Shown: piece after piece, positions 63,948 to 64,000 of the stretch
Layout: the number at the start of each line of letters is the position of its first letter
Numbering within the stretch: the first letter of the stretch is position 1
Assembly (NCBI RefSeq): GCF_901472535.1
Contig: NZ_LR590470.1
Span: forward strand, 4,668,364-4,732,363
DNA from: Sphingobacterium daejeonense
GTDB taxonomy: Bacteria; Bacteroidota; Bacteroidia; Sphingobacteriales; Sphingobacteriaceae
Direction of reading: 5' to 3'
DNA length: 64,000 nucleotides
Notes under the pieces: model-generated
The model's database searches: none
What the model was told of the DNA's origin: nothing
The model's input: the letters and a program-made list of their open reading frames with translations, nothing else
Translations under genes and position numbers: made by a program

Positions 63948-64000
63948 ATGAACAGAATTTTGTGTCAATTATTGGTTTTCAAGTTATTAACAAATTTAGA
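63948..64000 (+). CDS. Possible start of a gene running off the window
   Basis: ATG at 63948 opens MNRILCQLLVFKLLTNL, compatible with a signal-peptide start, and stays open to the window edge. Only 17 codons are visible. Confidence 0.25.
   Translation, partial: MNRILCQLLVFKLLTNL

Overview
The window looks like a chromosomal segment of a Bacteroidota member, most likely family Sphingobacteriaceae (Sphingobacterium or a close relative). Supporting signs are moderately AT-rich DNA, Bacteroidota-type -7 promoter boxes (TAnnTTTG), a GLPGLI-family protein beside a TonB-receptor-like carboxypeptidase-regulatory-domain protein, DUF3078 and DUF6263 proteins, a tricorn-like S41 protease, and futalosine-route menaquinone genes. 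No phage, IS element, CRISPR array or rRNA was seen. There is one tRNA (Arg-CCT).

The most important caveat is quality. About half of the genes are interrupted by one or more single-base frameshifts, often at homopolymers. The list includes normally indispensable genes (dxs, cdsA, scpA, nadA, nadB), while translation resumes cleanly in a shifted frame each time. This is best explained by uncorrected indels in the sequence, not by gene decay. I therefore give each broken gene as one CDS spanning its fragments and say where it breaks.

Layout. 1-17 kb: two large secreted dehydrogenase-like proteins. One has an SGNH hydrolase front and the other a ThuA front, and both end in an azurin-like cupredoxin domain. 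They flank a thioredoxin-like protein, a TonB/GLPGLI pair, an aspartyl protease, two regulators, and a sugar epimerase / Gfo-Idh oxidoreductase pair that probably forms an operon with the ThuA protein. 17-23.5 kb: tRNA-Arg, a peroxiredoxin/thioredoxin/DUF6952 redox cluster, a possible small RNA, and a PIG-L deacetylase / two tiny membrane proteins / sodium:solute symporter operon. 23.5-28.4 kb, minus strand: cell-wall and envelope genes (amidase lipoprotein, DUF3078, two glucosaminidases, O-methyltransferase). 28.6-36.6 kb: folE-queD, mqnB, pdhB, gcvH, anmK, DUF2461, cdsA, DUF2007, CPBP protease. 36.6-44.6 kb, minus strand: DsbA-like protein, tricorn protease, zinc-ribbon/Nif3/membrane/hydrolase operon, RsmI-like methyltransferase. 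44.8-53 kb: apaG, ABC-F ATPase, mnmG, Ig-like lipoprotein, gamma carbonic anhydrase, nadB. 53-56.3 kb: nadA, thiL, PAS-LuxR regulator. 56.3-60.8 kb: leucine/isovalerate degradation genes. 60.8-63.7 kb: scpA and dxs.

The strongest positional signal is chromosomal. Two perfect 14-bp parS cores (GTTTCACGTGAAAC) lie between the ABC-F gene and mnmG, with a third near-match inside mnmG. About 6 kb away, the AT-rich nadB/nadA intergenic region carries two adjacent consensus DnaA boxes plus several near-matches. Together with scpA nearby and the change in gene-strand preference around 53 kb, this suggests the replication origin and segregation centre lie in this window.
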